Shown here: positions 16,051-23,733 of the stretch, piece by piece | How the letters are laid out: each line of letters starts with the position of its first letter | Position numbering within the stretch: position 1 is the stretch's first letter | Assembly: GCA_963812085.1 (NCBI GenBank) | Contig: CAWETL010000010.1 | Coordinates: 1 to 23,733 of the forward strand | Length of the DNA: 23,733 nucleotides | Origin: SPDF01 sp963812085 | GTDB lineage: Bacteria > Gemmatimonadota > Gemmatimonadetes > Gemmatimonadales > GWC2-71-9 | Direction of reading: 5' to 3' | Notes under the pieces: model-generated | What the model was told of the DNA's origin: nothing | What the model saw: only the letters and a program-made list of their open reading frames with translations | Databases searched by the model: none | Program-made: the position numbers and the translations under genes

Positions 16051-16811
16051 GCATCCATCCTAGTTTGCCCGCAATCGCGGTGATGGTGAAGATCATGATC
16101 GGAATCGCGAGGAGGCCGGTGATGATCTGGACCTTGGTCAGCGCGCCGCTCGCCTTGTCCATGCCAACTTGCAGGTTGTCGCCGCTCTGGAGGTTGAGCA
16201 GGTCGAGCGTCGTACCGTTCGTGATCGCCACGTTCACGGCCTTCGGGTCGAGCACCTCGGTATTGCCGCGGTAGACGGTCGTCTTGTCCATCCGTCCCGT
16301 CGCCCCCATGCCCCCCGCCTCCATGACGACTTCGCTCAGGAGGCTCTGGGCCGGCACGTCGTAGTACCCCGGCTTGACCACGCCACCGAGCACCCCAAGC
16401 CGAATGAGCGCCTGCACGGTGACCTCGGGGTCGCGGATATAGTGCCCGATGAACTCGCGGACGACCGAATCCGACTCCGAGCGAAGCACGCCGACGAGCG
16501 AAAGCGGCGGAAGGGACGGGAGTACGATCGTGCGGTTCCCCCCGACGGTGTAGGTGTTGCTCAGGGTGGTCTCGCCCTGCACCTGGATCAGGATCCGGTC
16601 GCCGACCGCGAAGTCGCCGTTGAGCGAGCCGAGACTGAATCGCCGCCAGGTCGGCGGCCGACATCCCCTTCGTGGGGTGTGCCGCGATCGCTTCGAGCTC
16701 GGCCCGCGTCGCCTCGGCGCGCACCGGGGACGGCACCTGCGCGGCGAGCGTGGTGGCGGCTGCGAGTGGGGCGATGGCCGCAAGGAGCAGCCGCCGGCCG
16801 AGGGCCATCAT
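16035..16811 (-). CDS. wza: Wza-type polysaccharide export protein, frameshifted
   Basis: About 259 residues when repaired. It has a signal-peptide-like N-terminus (MMALGRRLLLAAIAPLAAAT then TLAAQ) with no lipobox cysteine. The poly_export domain has GDFAVGDRILIQVQGE and NTYTVGGNRTIVLPSLPPLS, and an SLBB-like part has VKPGYYDVPAQSLLSEVVME. A final hydrophobic segment, IITGLLAIPIMIFTITAIAG, suggests membrane insertion of the C-terminus. One extra base near 16623 joins AADLAAIQSRLA to NGDFAVGD. A second change in the AAA run near 16065 seems needed, because the downstream frame otherwise runs through the whole sugar-transferase gene; with one more A it stops at TGA 16035. It would export the polysaccharide through the outer membrane with Wzc. 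Confidence 0.85.
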   Translation of the reverse strand: MMALGRRLLLAAIAPLAAATTLAAQVPSPVRAEATRAELEAIAAHPTKGMSAADLAAIQSRLAQRRLRGRRPDPDPGAGRDHPEQHLHRRGEPHDRTPVPSAAFARRRASLGVGFGRPRVHRALYPRPRGHRAGAHSAWGARWRGQAGVLRRAGPEPPERSRHGGGGHGGDGTDGQDDRLPRQYRGARPEGRERGDHERYDARPAQPPERRQPASWHGQGERRADQGPDHHRPPRDSDHDLHHHRDCGQTRMDAWDSR

Positions 16812-16815
16812 CAGT

Positions 16816-17031
16816 TCACCCCGCATCCGGAAGCTCCGCGGTGCGGCCGAGCAGCGGCTTCCGGGAGGCGCCGAGCCCGAACCGGGCCAGTCGATCGGCA
16901 AACTCGGACAGGGCCTTGCCGTCGAGCGGCGTACCGCATGACGCACAGACGCCGTCTTCTGCCTCCTGCTTGGTCTGCCGCGGCGGACTCGCTCGCTGGC
17001 ATTCCTCGCAAAGTTGTGTGCTGCGGTTCAT
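16816..17031 (-). CDS. small zinc-ribbon-like protein of unknown function
   Basis: A 71-residue protein with two CxxC pairs: C8-E-E-C11 and C29-A-S-C32 followed by GTPLDGKALSEFADRLARFG. The 4-Cys layout suggests a single zinc ribbon, followed by a helical tail. It has an ATG start with a weak GGGA ribosome site. Its TGA lies 5 nt before the wza start and its last codons overlap the probable wza ribosome site, so it looks like the first gene of the zinc-ribbon/wza/sugar-transferase operon. Function is unknown; it could be a small regulator or partner protein. Confidence is moderate because the ORF is short, although cysteine spacing and operon position support it. Confidence 0.55.
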   Translation of the reverse strand: MNRSTQLCEECQRASPPRQTKQEAEDGVCASCGTPLDGKALSEFADRLARFGLGASRKPLLGRTAELPDAG

Positions 17032-17466
17032 CGCGGGTCCCGGGCATTGGGTCGCCGTCCGGAAAGGGGCGGCACTGCCCGGGGTGTATTCAAGGATGAC
17101 GCCGCGCGGAGGCCGAATGCCGTGCAGCCGAAGGATGCGCCATCAACGTCTCATAACTTGTTGGTATATGTAACTTTACCGTACCAGCTGCCTCTGCCGG
17201 CATCGAGTGGTACCGAACGGCACACGCGCCTTCAATCGCTAAGGTCCCACACTCCCTGTCGCACCATCGCAACGAGTACATTTCGACCGCCGCGACCTGT
17301 CGCACCGATGCCCCGGGGAGGCGCAGAATCGCGGATCCGGAATTGCTAGCTAAGTACTTGTATGTCAGTGAGTTAGTTCATTGTCCCCAACCGGCGCATG
17401 ACTCCTGCAGTGTGAGACCCACCTGCTCGCGACCCAGCGAGTTCGGACCTCAAGCCGTGGAAGCCC
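17032..17466. other. 435-bp divergent intergenic region with AT-rich islands
   Basis: It lies between the zinc-ribbon/wza operon (minus) and the response regulator (plus). Two AT-rich islands stand out: 17150-17182 (holding TATATGTAAC at 17165-17174 and TTTACC) and 17341-17392. A candidate sigma-54 element faces the response regulator. I find no convincing promoter facing wza. No gene is seen here. Confidence 0.5.
17332..17347 (+). promoter_or_regulatory. candidate sigma-54 promoter for the response regulator
   Basis: CGGATCCGGAATTGCT has GG-N10-GC, C at position 6 and TTGCT (8 of 12 scored positions). Predicted start is near 17358, 109 nt before the ATG at 17467. A TGTAAC box lies about 160 bp upstream. 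Confidence 0.35.
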
Positions 17467-18399
17467 ATGCTCGAACGCGACCGGTCCCACCGCCCACCCC
17501 TCGTGCTCGTCGCGAATGACCAGGAGTGGTCGGCCCGCTCCCTGGAGAGCATTCTGGTGCCCAGGGGGTATGAGGTGGTGCGCGCCTACACCGGCCGACA
17601 GGCGCTCGAGCGGGCGCACACCACAGATCCGGACGTGATCATCCTCGACGCCCAAATGCCCGACCTGCACGGCGTCGAGGTGTGCCGCCAGCTCCGGGCG
17701 GATCCCAGGTTCTCCCCGACCGTGCCGATCGTCATCACGACGGCCGGGCCATCGGGTCGCGCGCAGCGCCTCGAGGCATATCAGGCGGGCGCATGGGAGT
17801 TCCTTGGCCAGCCGCTCGACGGCGAGGCCCTGCTTCTCAAGCTGGACGCGTTTCTCCGGGCCAAGCTCGAGGTGGACCGGGTCCACGACGAATCGTTGCT
17901 GGATGAGGTCACCGGTCTGTACAACATGCGGGGCCTCTCGCGGCGGGCCCGCGAAATCGGCTCCGAGGCGTATCGGCGGCGTCACGCGCTCACCTGCGTC
18001 GTGTTTGCGCCGGAGAGTCCTGAGCTCGATGCGGCGACCATACAACAGGTGGCTCCCAAGTTGGCTGCTGCGGTGGGCGAGGCCTTTCGAAAGGCCGGCC
18101 GCAGTTCCGACGCGATCGGCCGGCTCGGCCCCCTGGAATTCGCCGTGATCGCCCCGGCCACCGGCCCCGATGCCGCTCTCAAGCTGATGGCGCGGCTTCG
18201 GGACACGGTCGAGACCCGCCCACTGCTCATGAACGGTGGGGCACCCGCCGCGGTCCAGCTCCGTGCAGGGTACTGCGCAGTCCCCGACTTCCATGATGCC
18301 AACGTGGATGCCACCGAAATGCTGCTCCGCGCCACCACGGCACTCCGGTCGCTGCAGGTGGACCGCATCGGCAGCCTGAGGGCCTTCGAAGCAAACTAG
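17467..18399 (+). CDS. response regulator with degenerate receiver and degenerate GGDEF domain
   Basis: 310 residues. The receiver domain spans about 12-130: LVLVANDQEWSARSLESIL, phospho-acceptor D61 in VIILDAQMPDLHG, VPIVITTAG, then FLGQPLDG. The receiver Lys that is nearly always present is Gln (Q115), and the N-terminal acidic pair is N17-D18. The second domain starts with the diguanylate-cyclase entry motif (DEVTGLYNMRGLSRR), but the active-site GGDEF reads GPLEF (221-225), so c-di-GMP synthesis is not expected. It probably works as a binding or signal-relay protein for EPS control. The start ATG has GGAAG closely upstream. It stands alone, followed by two hairpins, and faces the convergent wzc gene. 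Confidence 0.85.
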   Translation: MLERDRSHRPPLVLVANDQEWSARSLESILVPRGYEVVRAYTGRQALERAHTTDPDVIILDAQMPDLHGVEVCRQLRADPRFSPTVPIVITTAGPSGRAQRLEAYQAGAWEFLGQPLDGEALLLKLDAFLRAKLEVDRVHDESLLDEVTGLYNMRGLSRRAREIGSEAYRRRHALTCVVFAPESPELDAATIQQVAPKLAAAVGEAFRKAGRSSDAIGRLGPLEFAVIAPATGPDAALKLMARLRDTVETRPLLMNGGAPAAVQLRAGYCAVPDFHDANVDATEMLLRATTALRSLQVDRIGSLRAFEAN

Positions 18400-18400
18400 G

Positions 18401-18435
18401 TTTCTGGACCCCGGCTTTCGCCGGGGTGACGATCA
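18401..18435. repeat. dispersed-type palindromic element
   Basis: TTTCTGGACC-CCGGC-TTTC-GCCGGGG-TGACGATC contains a perfect 7-bp stem (18409-18415 / 18420-18426, loop TTTC). The flanking TCTGG...TGACG form is that of small intergenic palindromes repeated in many bacterial genomes, whose antisense reading gives peptides like HPGESRGPE, as here. Only one copy is in the window. Confidence 0.5.
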
Positions 18436-18454
18436 GCAGGCGCAGGACACGACG

Positions 18455-18480
18455 AAGGGGCGCAACGCGTTGCGCCCCTT
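18455..18480. terminator. perfect 26-bp palindrome, bidirectional terminator
   Basis: The stem AAGGGGCGCAAC pairs with GTTGCGCCCCTT with essentially no loop beyond the central CG-rich bases. It is followed by TCTCATTCTC on the plus strand. It sits between the convergent response regulator and wzc genes, as expected of a shared terminator. Confidence 0.7.
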
Positions 18481-18498
18481 CTCATTCTCGGCCCCGTG

Positions 18499-18521
18499 CC
18501 CCGCTGCCCCGCTGCCCCGCT
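18499..18521. repeat. 8-bp tandem repeat CCCCGCTG, about 2.9 copies
   Basis: Consecutive units at 18499, 18507 and 18515, just beyond the wzc stop (18530-18532). Low-complexity spacer; no function is evident. Confidence 0.6.
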
Positions 18522-18529
18522 CCCGCCTG

Positions 18530-20916
18530 CTAGGCCCCCGCTCCGATCTTGGCGGGCTCGTCCTCCGCGGCGTAACCGTAGACGTAGGTGTAGTACTTGT
18601 ACCCGCTCTGGGAGGTGTCCACGTCGTTCAGCACCGCGCCCAGGAGCCGGATGGGGAGGCGGTCCACCAACTTCAGCTTCTCTTCCGCCATCGCGCGATC
18701 GGTCTCCCCCGATCGCAGCACCAGGACCATGTGACCTGTGGCCGCGCCCAGGACGAACGGATCGATTCCAGCCCCGAGCGGCGGGCTGTCCACCAGGATG
18801 ACATTGAATGCGTTCTTCAACTGCGCCATCAACTCGACCATCTTGGAGGAGCCGAGCATCTCCGGTCCGTGGTGAAGGCGCGTTCCGCATGGAATCAGCG
18901 TGAGCCCGCCGTGACTGGTCGGCCGGAGGATGTCCGCCACTGAGGCCTCCCCGCCGAGGTAATCGAGCAGGCCGGGCTGCCGGTCCACCGAGAACGTGCG
19001 GTGGAGCTGGCCGCGCCGGATGTCTCCGTCGATGAGCAGCGTCTTGTATCCTGCCTCGGCGAAAGACAGGGCGAGGTTGGAGCAGATGAGAGACTTCCCC
19101 TCGCCCGGGCCGGGGCTCGAGATGGTCAATCGCACCGCACCCGCGCCGTACGAGTGTGCCAGGTTGAGCCGAATGGATCGGAACGCCTCGAGCGTCTGCG
19201 CCGCGTCGTCCGGCTTCTGGATCCCCGCCTTGTTCCTCTTCATCGCCGGGACGGCACCGAGGATGGTCAACCCGAGCTCACGCGTCACCTGGTCGGGATA
19301 GCGGAACCGCTTGTCGAGCTGGTCGAGCAGGATGGCCAGCCCGAACGCCAACCCCAGGCTCGCCATGAACCCCATCAGGATGATTCGGGGGGCCGAATTC
19401 GAGCTCGGCCACCGGGGTGGCACCGCCGCATCCAGCACCTTCACGTCGGGGATGGCGCTGGCAAGCGCGAGCTTCGCCTCCTCGTACCGGTTGGACAGGG
19501 TCGTGTACAGCGTGACTGCGGCCGTTTCCTCGCGCGTGAGCCGCTGCTCAGTGATCGTCCGGACGGGGATCTGCTGAAGGTCCTTCGACTGCGCGGCGAC
19601 CTGCGAAGTCAGGACCTGCTCCTCGGTCAGCATCTGCTGGATCAGTGCGTTCGCATAACTCGGAATGACCTGCGAACGAAGCGTCGTGATCCGGTCCTGC
19701 AGGTCGCGCACCGGCTTGTGTTCGTCCGTGTACCGGAAACGGAGGGCGCGAATTTCTGCGTCGGCCGCGGAGAGCTCCTCGAGGGCGCGGTTCAGGTCGG
19801 GCGCGTTTCGCACCGCCGGAATCGTCTGGAAGGCGTCCATCGAGAAGCCTGGAGAGCCCATCTTCGCGACGACGGCCTGGAGAGCCGTGCGGTCCCGCTT
19901 CAATTCTTCCAGGTCGATCTTCTGCTTGAAAAAGTTGGTCAGCACGGTGGGCTCGGTGGATTGCAGTCCGGCCGCCACCGGCACGTTCTCCGTCGGGAGC
20001 GTGATCGTCTGTACCCGGAAATTCTCCAGGCGCGTCTCAGCATCCTTCAATTGGTCCCCCGCGTACGCGACCTGCTCGGCGAGGTTCTGGGTCTGGATGG
20101 TGAGCTTTCGGCGCTTGAGGTCCGCGGCCACGGAGACGAACTGGGTCGCCACGTCGTTCAAGACTGCCGCCACCTTTTTCGGGTCGGATCCAGTGAGGGT
20201 CAGGCGCAGGAAGTTGGCCTGCTGCTCAGAGATCTTCGTCTGGAGCCGCTTTCCAAGCAGCATCCCGGCCTCCCGAGGCGCCACGACGGTGAAGCCGAAC
20301 TTGCCGCCCCTGGTCAGGACACTGGCAGGGGGCGCCCAGCGAAAACCGACCCCCCTTCCGATCGAGTCCCCCACGGATCCGGCGTCCACCTGCATCCCGC
20401 TCGACTTCGCGAGCGTCCAACGCCGACCGGAGTCGTCGACGCGGAGTTCGAATCCCCCGGTTCGAAAGGTGTCGGCCAGCACGAACCCGTTGAATACCAG
20501 CGAATCGCGACTCCGGTCCGGCATGAGGTACAGCCGCTGGCTGAGGGCCACGCTGTCGAGCACGGCCCCCGTGGCCAGCAAGTCGATCCACCCGGTCGCT
20601 CGGAGCAGTTCGCCGGCGCGGATGGGCCCCGCCGCATCCGGCGGCGACTCGATGAAGATCGTGGCGGTGGCGGCGTACTCCGGCGTGAGGAACCGGGTCG
20701 AGAGGACGCTCGGGCGGTCCCCAGCGTCGCCACGGCCAACATCAGCCACTTGTACCGGCGAAGGGCCGAGACGTACCGGCCCCACGGGATGCCCGGCTCC
20801 GGGAGGGGCGGCGCCGCGGCCAGGCTGCCAAGGCCGCCGGTCTCGATGAAGGCGTCCACTCCGACCGACGCTTGGCCGGGCTCGGGGGGAAGCGGCTGGA
20901 ATTGGCTGGGGGTCAT
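18530..20916 (-). CDS. wzc: Wzc-type polysaccharide copolymerase with BY-kinase domain, one frameshift
   Basis: The repaired protein is about 795 residues. After a proline-rich start (MTPSQFQPLPPEPGQASVGV), a first membrane helix (KWLMLAVATLGT) leads to a periplasmic Wzz-like region with long coiled coil and GNVR-like part (VTLYTTLSNRYEEAKLALAS). A second helix (ILMGFMASLGLAFGLAILL) precedes the cytoplasmic tyrosine kinase: Walker A SSPGPGEGKS near residue 600, Walker A' LLIDGDIRRGQLH near 625, Walker B VILVDSPPLGAG near 707, and a Tyr-rich tail YKYYTYVYGY. It sets chain length and drives export with Wza through cyclic autophosphorylation. One lost base near 20725 separates LAVATLGT from SVLSTRFLTPEY. 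The start is ATG 20916; a CGGAG-type ribosome site lies about 10 nt upstream. Confidence 0.9.
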
Positions 20917-20993
20917 CCGCGCAATACTCCGGTCAAGATGCGAGCCGGAGGATGCCGGCAGTTCGCCGCAATGTCTGGAAATACCCCCGATAG

Positions 20994-21009
20994 CGCAAAT
21001 GGGGGGCCG
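20994..21009 (-). promoter_or_regulatory. candidate sigma-54 promoter for wzc
   Basis: CGGCCCCCCATTTGCG on the minus strand has GG-N10-GC, C at positions 4 and 6 and an intact TTGC (8 of 12 scored positions). Predicted start is near 20983, 67 nt before the wzc ATG. Confidence 0.4.
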
Positions 21010-21021
21010 TTCAATGACAGG

Positions 21022-21052
21022 CTGTAACATATTGTAATACAGCAGCTTACAA
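21022..21052. promoter_or_regulatory. TGTAA repeat cluster, candidate regulator-binding site
   Basis: TGTAA occurs at 21023-21027 and again at 21033-21037, exactly 10 bp apart. The second copy forms an inverted pair TTGTAA (21032) / TTACAA (21047) with a 9-bp spacer. Arms CTGTA (21022) and TACAG (21038) form a 21-bp imperfect palindrome. The cluster sits between two divergent candidate sigma-54 promoters. Confidence 0.4.
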
Positions 21053-21092
21053 TGAGCTTCCACTCATCGGTTGCCACCGAACCGATGCGCCA

Positions 21093-21108
21093 CGGCATCA
21101 TTGTTGCC
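21093..21108 (+). promoter_or_regulatory. candidate sigma-54 promoter for the NtrC-type regulator
   Basis: CGGCATCATTGTTGCC has GG-N10-GC, CA at positions 4-5 and TTGC (8 of 12 scored positions). Predicted start near 21119, 124 nt before the ATG; would imply autoregulation. Confidence 0.35.
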
Positions 21109-21242
21109 TCTCTGCACCGCCGCTGTGGTCCGGTCGTGACGGTCAGGTGTTGCTCCGCGGACTCGGTCGGTCGATTTAATGTCAGCTCCGCGCCGCCGGT
21201 TCCGTCTACCTTGGTGCGACTCAGGATCCGAGGGAGCCACGT

Positions 21243-22757
<1,515 letters not shown>

Positions 22758-22761
<4 letters not shown>

Positions 22762-23733
22762 GTCCTGATCCGCTGACGGTCTCTCCGCCCGGGGTACCCG
22801 ACGCCTCCCTCGGCGGCGTGGACGATCGGCTGTGGGTGGCGCTCGAACGGGCTGCCAGTCGGGTCACCGCCGAGTGGCGGCTCCTGGCCGACGACGCCGT
22901 CTCCGCGGAGGAGGCGGGCGCCGGACTGGCGCACCTCCTCGGCGGAATGATGCGGCTGGCCATGAACCAGGAGCCGGATGTCGAGGCGCTGCCGCGCTCG
23001 GTCCTGGGCCGGCGGCTGCTCGCGGTGCTCCGCCGGCAGTTCGTCAAGGAGGCCCAGGCGCTGGAGCAGACTCCCGACGCCGGCCAGCTGCTCACGGTCT
23101 TCGCCTGCTTCGAACGGCTCTACACCTACCTCGAATCGGACTGGTCCAAGCGCTTCGCCGAGCGGATGGCGGGGGCGGGCGGGCTCGAACTGGTGGTCGA
23201 GGTGGCCCACGACTTCCGGAGCCCGCTCACGTCGATCCTCTTCCTGGCCGAGACGCTCAAGAAGGGCCGCTCCGGCCCCATCACGCCGGTGCAGGAACGG
23301 CAACTGGGCCTCATCTACAGCGCGGCGTTCGGCCTGAGCGGCGTCGCGTCGGACGTGATCGAACTGGCCCGCGGCGGCGACCGGCTCGTCGAGCTCGACC
23401 CGATTCCGTTCTCGATCGACGACATCTTCGAGTCGGTCCGCGACATCACCCAGCCGATCGCGGAGGAAAAGGGGTTGGAGATCCGGCTCGTGCCGCCCGC
23501 CGGCGAGAACCGGGTCGGCCATCCGGTCGCGCTGAGCCGGGTGCTGCTCAACCTCAGCACCAACGCGCTCAAGTTCACCGACGAGGGCGCAGTCGAGGTC
23601 GGCGGCCGCTGCCTGGAGGGCGGTAAGCTCCACTTCTGGGTGCAGGATTCCGGCCGTGGCATCGCTCCGGGCGCGATGAACACGCTTTACGAGCCTTTCC
23701 GTCGCCGCCAGCGCCCCGGCGAGTACGCCTTCT
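22758..23733 (+). CDS. soluble sensor histidine kinase, 3' end cut by window edge
   Basis: The frame from GTG 22758 stays open to the right edge (325 codons). The first 140 residues have no membrane segment or recognisable sensor motif and look helical. The HisKA domain has the H-box VAHDFRSPLTSILFLAETLK with phospho-acceptor H151. The ATPase domain has the N-box LLNLSTNALKFT (N269) and G1 box VQDSGRGIAPG; the G2 box would lie beyond the edge. It overlaps the NtrC-type regulator by 4 bp, so that is its likely partner. It senses a cytoplasmic or partner-protein signal; the nature of the signal is unknown. The arrangement recalls PrsK/PrsR pairs of EPS loci, but PrsK usually has membrane segments, which are absent here. 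Confidence 0.92.

Larger units (their letters stand above)
20917..21242. other. 326-bp divergent control region between wzc and the NtrC-type regulator
   Basis: It holds candidate sigma-54 promoters facing each way (20994-21009 minus, 21093-21108 plus), and between them a compact AT-rich cluster at 21022-21052 of short direct and inverted repeats. No gene is seen. Confidence 0.5.

Noticed and set aside
19001..21037. Very long plus-strand ORF (678 codons) and similar ORFs opposite wzc
   Set aside because: It is antisense to a well-recognised Wzc protein, has His/Arg/Gly-rich composition and no family motif; a typical shadow frame of GC-rich DNA.

Overview
The window is a GC-rich (roughly two-thirds G+C by eye) piece of a Gram-negative bacterial chromosome. 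It carries most of an exopolysaccharide (EPS) or capsule locus of the Wzx/Wzy-dependent type. Gene content and protein style (short Wza-like exporter, fused Wzc-type tyrosine kinase, soluble histidine kinase with an NtrC-type partner) would suit Gemmatimonadota or a similar soil lineage. That placement is inference; no rRNA or marker gene is present.

Layout. (1) 1-6.2 kb, sugar decoration: a left-truncated GNAT acyltransferase (-), an SGNH/GDSL protein (+), then a minus-strand cassette of carbamoyltransferase, SxtJ-like and SxtK/DUF5989-like proteins, and a second SGNH protein (-). (2) 6.2-15.2 kb, assembly: a membrane acyltransferase (+), a GT4 glycosyltransferase (-), the Wzx flippase (+), an unusual cysteine-rich protein with an internal duplication (-), a badly frameshifted GT2 (-), a second GT4 (+) and a membrane GT2 (+). 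(3) 15.2-21 kb, initiation and export: a minus-strand operon of a small zinc-ribbon protein, a Wza-like exporter and the initiating sugar transferase; a response regulator with a degenerate GGDEF domain (+); and a Wzc-type chain-length/tyrosine-kinase protein (-). (4) 21.2 kb to the end: a sigma-54-dependent NtrC-family activator overlapping a soluble histidine kinase that runs off the right edge. No Wzy polymerase is visible in the window.

How it fits together. The sugar transferase would load the first sugar on the lipid carrier, the GT4/GT2 enzymes extend it, Wzx flips it, and Wza/Wzc control export and length. The GNAT, membrane acyltransferase, SGNH and carbamoyltransferase proteins would decorate it. 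Reading the gaps by eye, I find GG-N10-GC elements with an intact TTGC (sigma-54 -24/-12 type) in front of eight genes. This suggests that the NtrC/kinase pair at the right edge controls the locus.

Quality warning. Many genes are broken by single-base indels although the protein sequence on both sides is well preserved, and a patch at about 11.7-13.5 kb is extremely dense in them. Consensus errors are the simplest explanation, so several coordinates describe frame-repaired genes.
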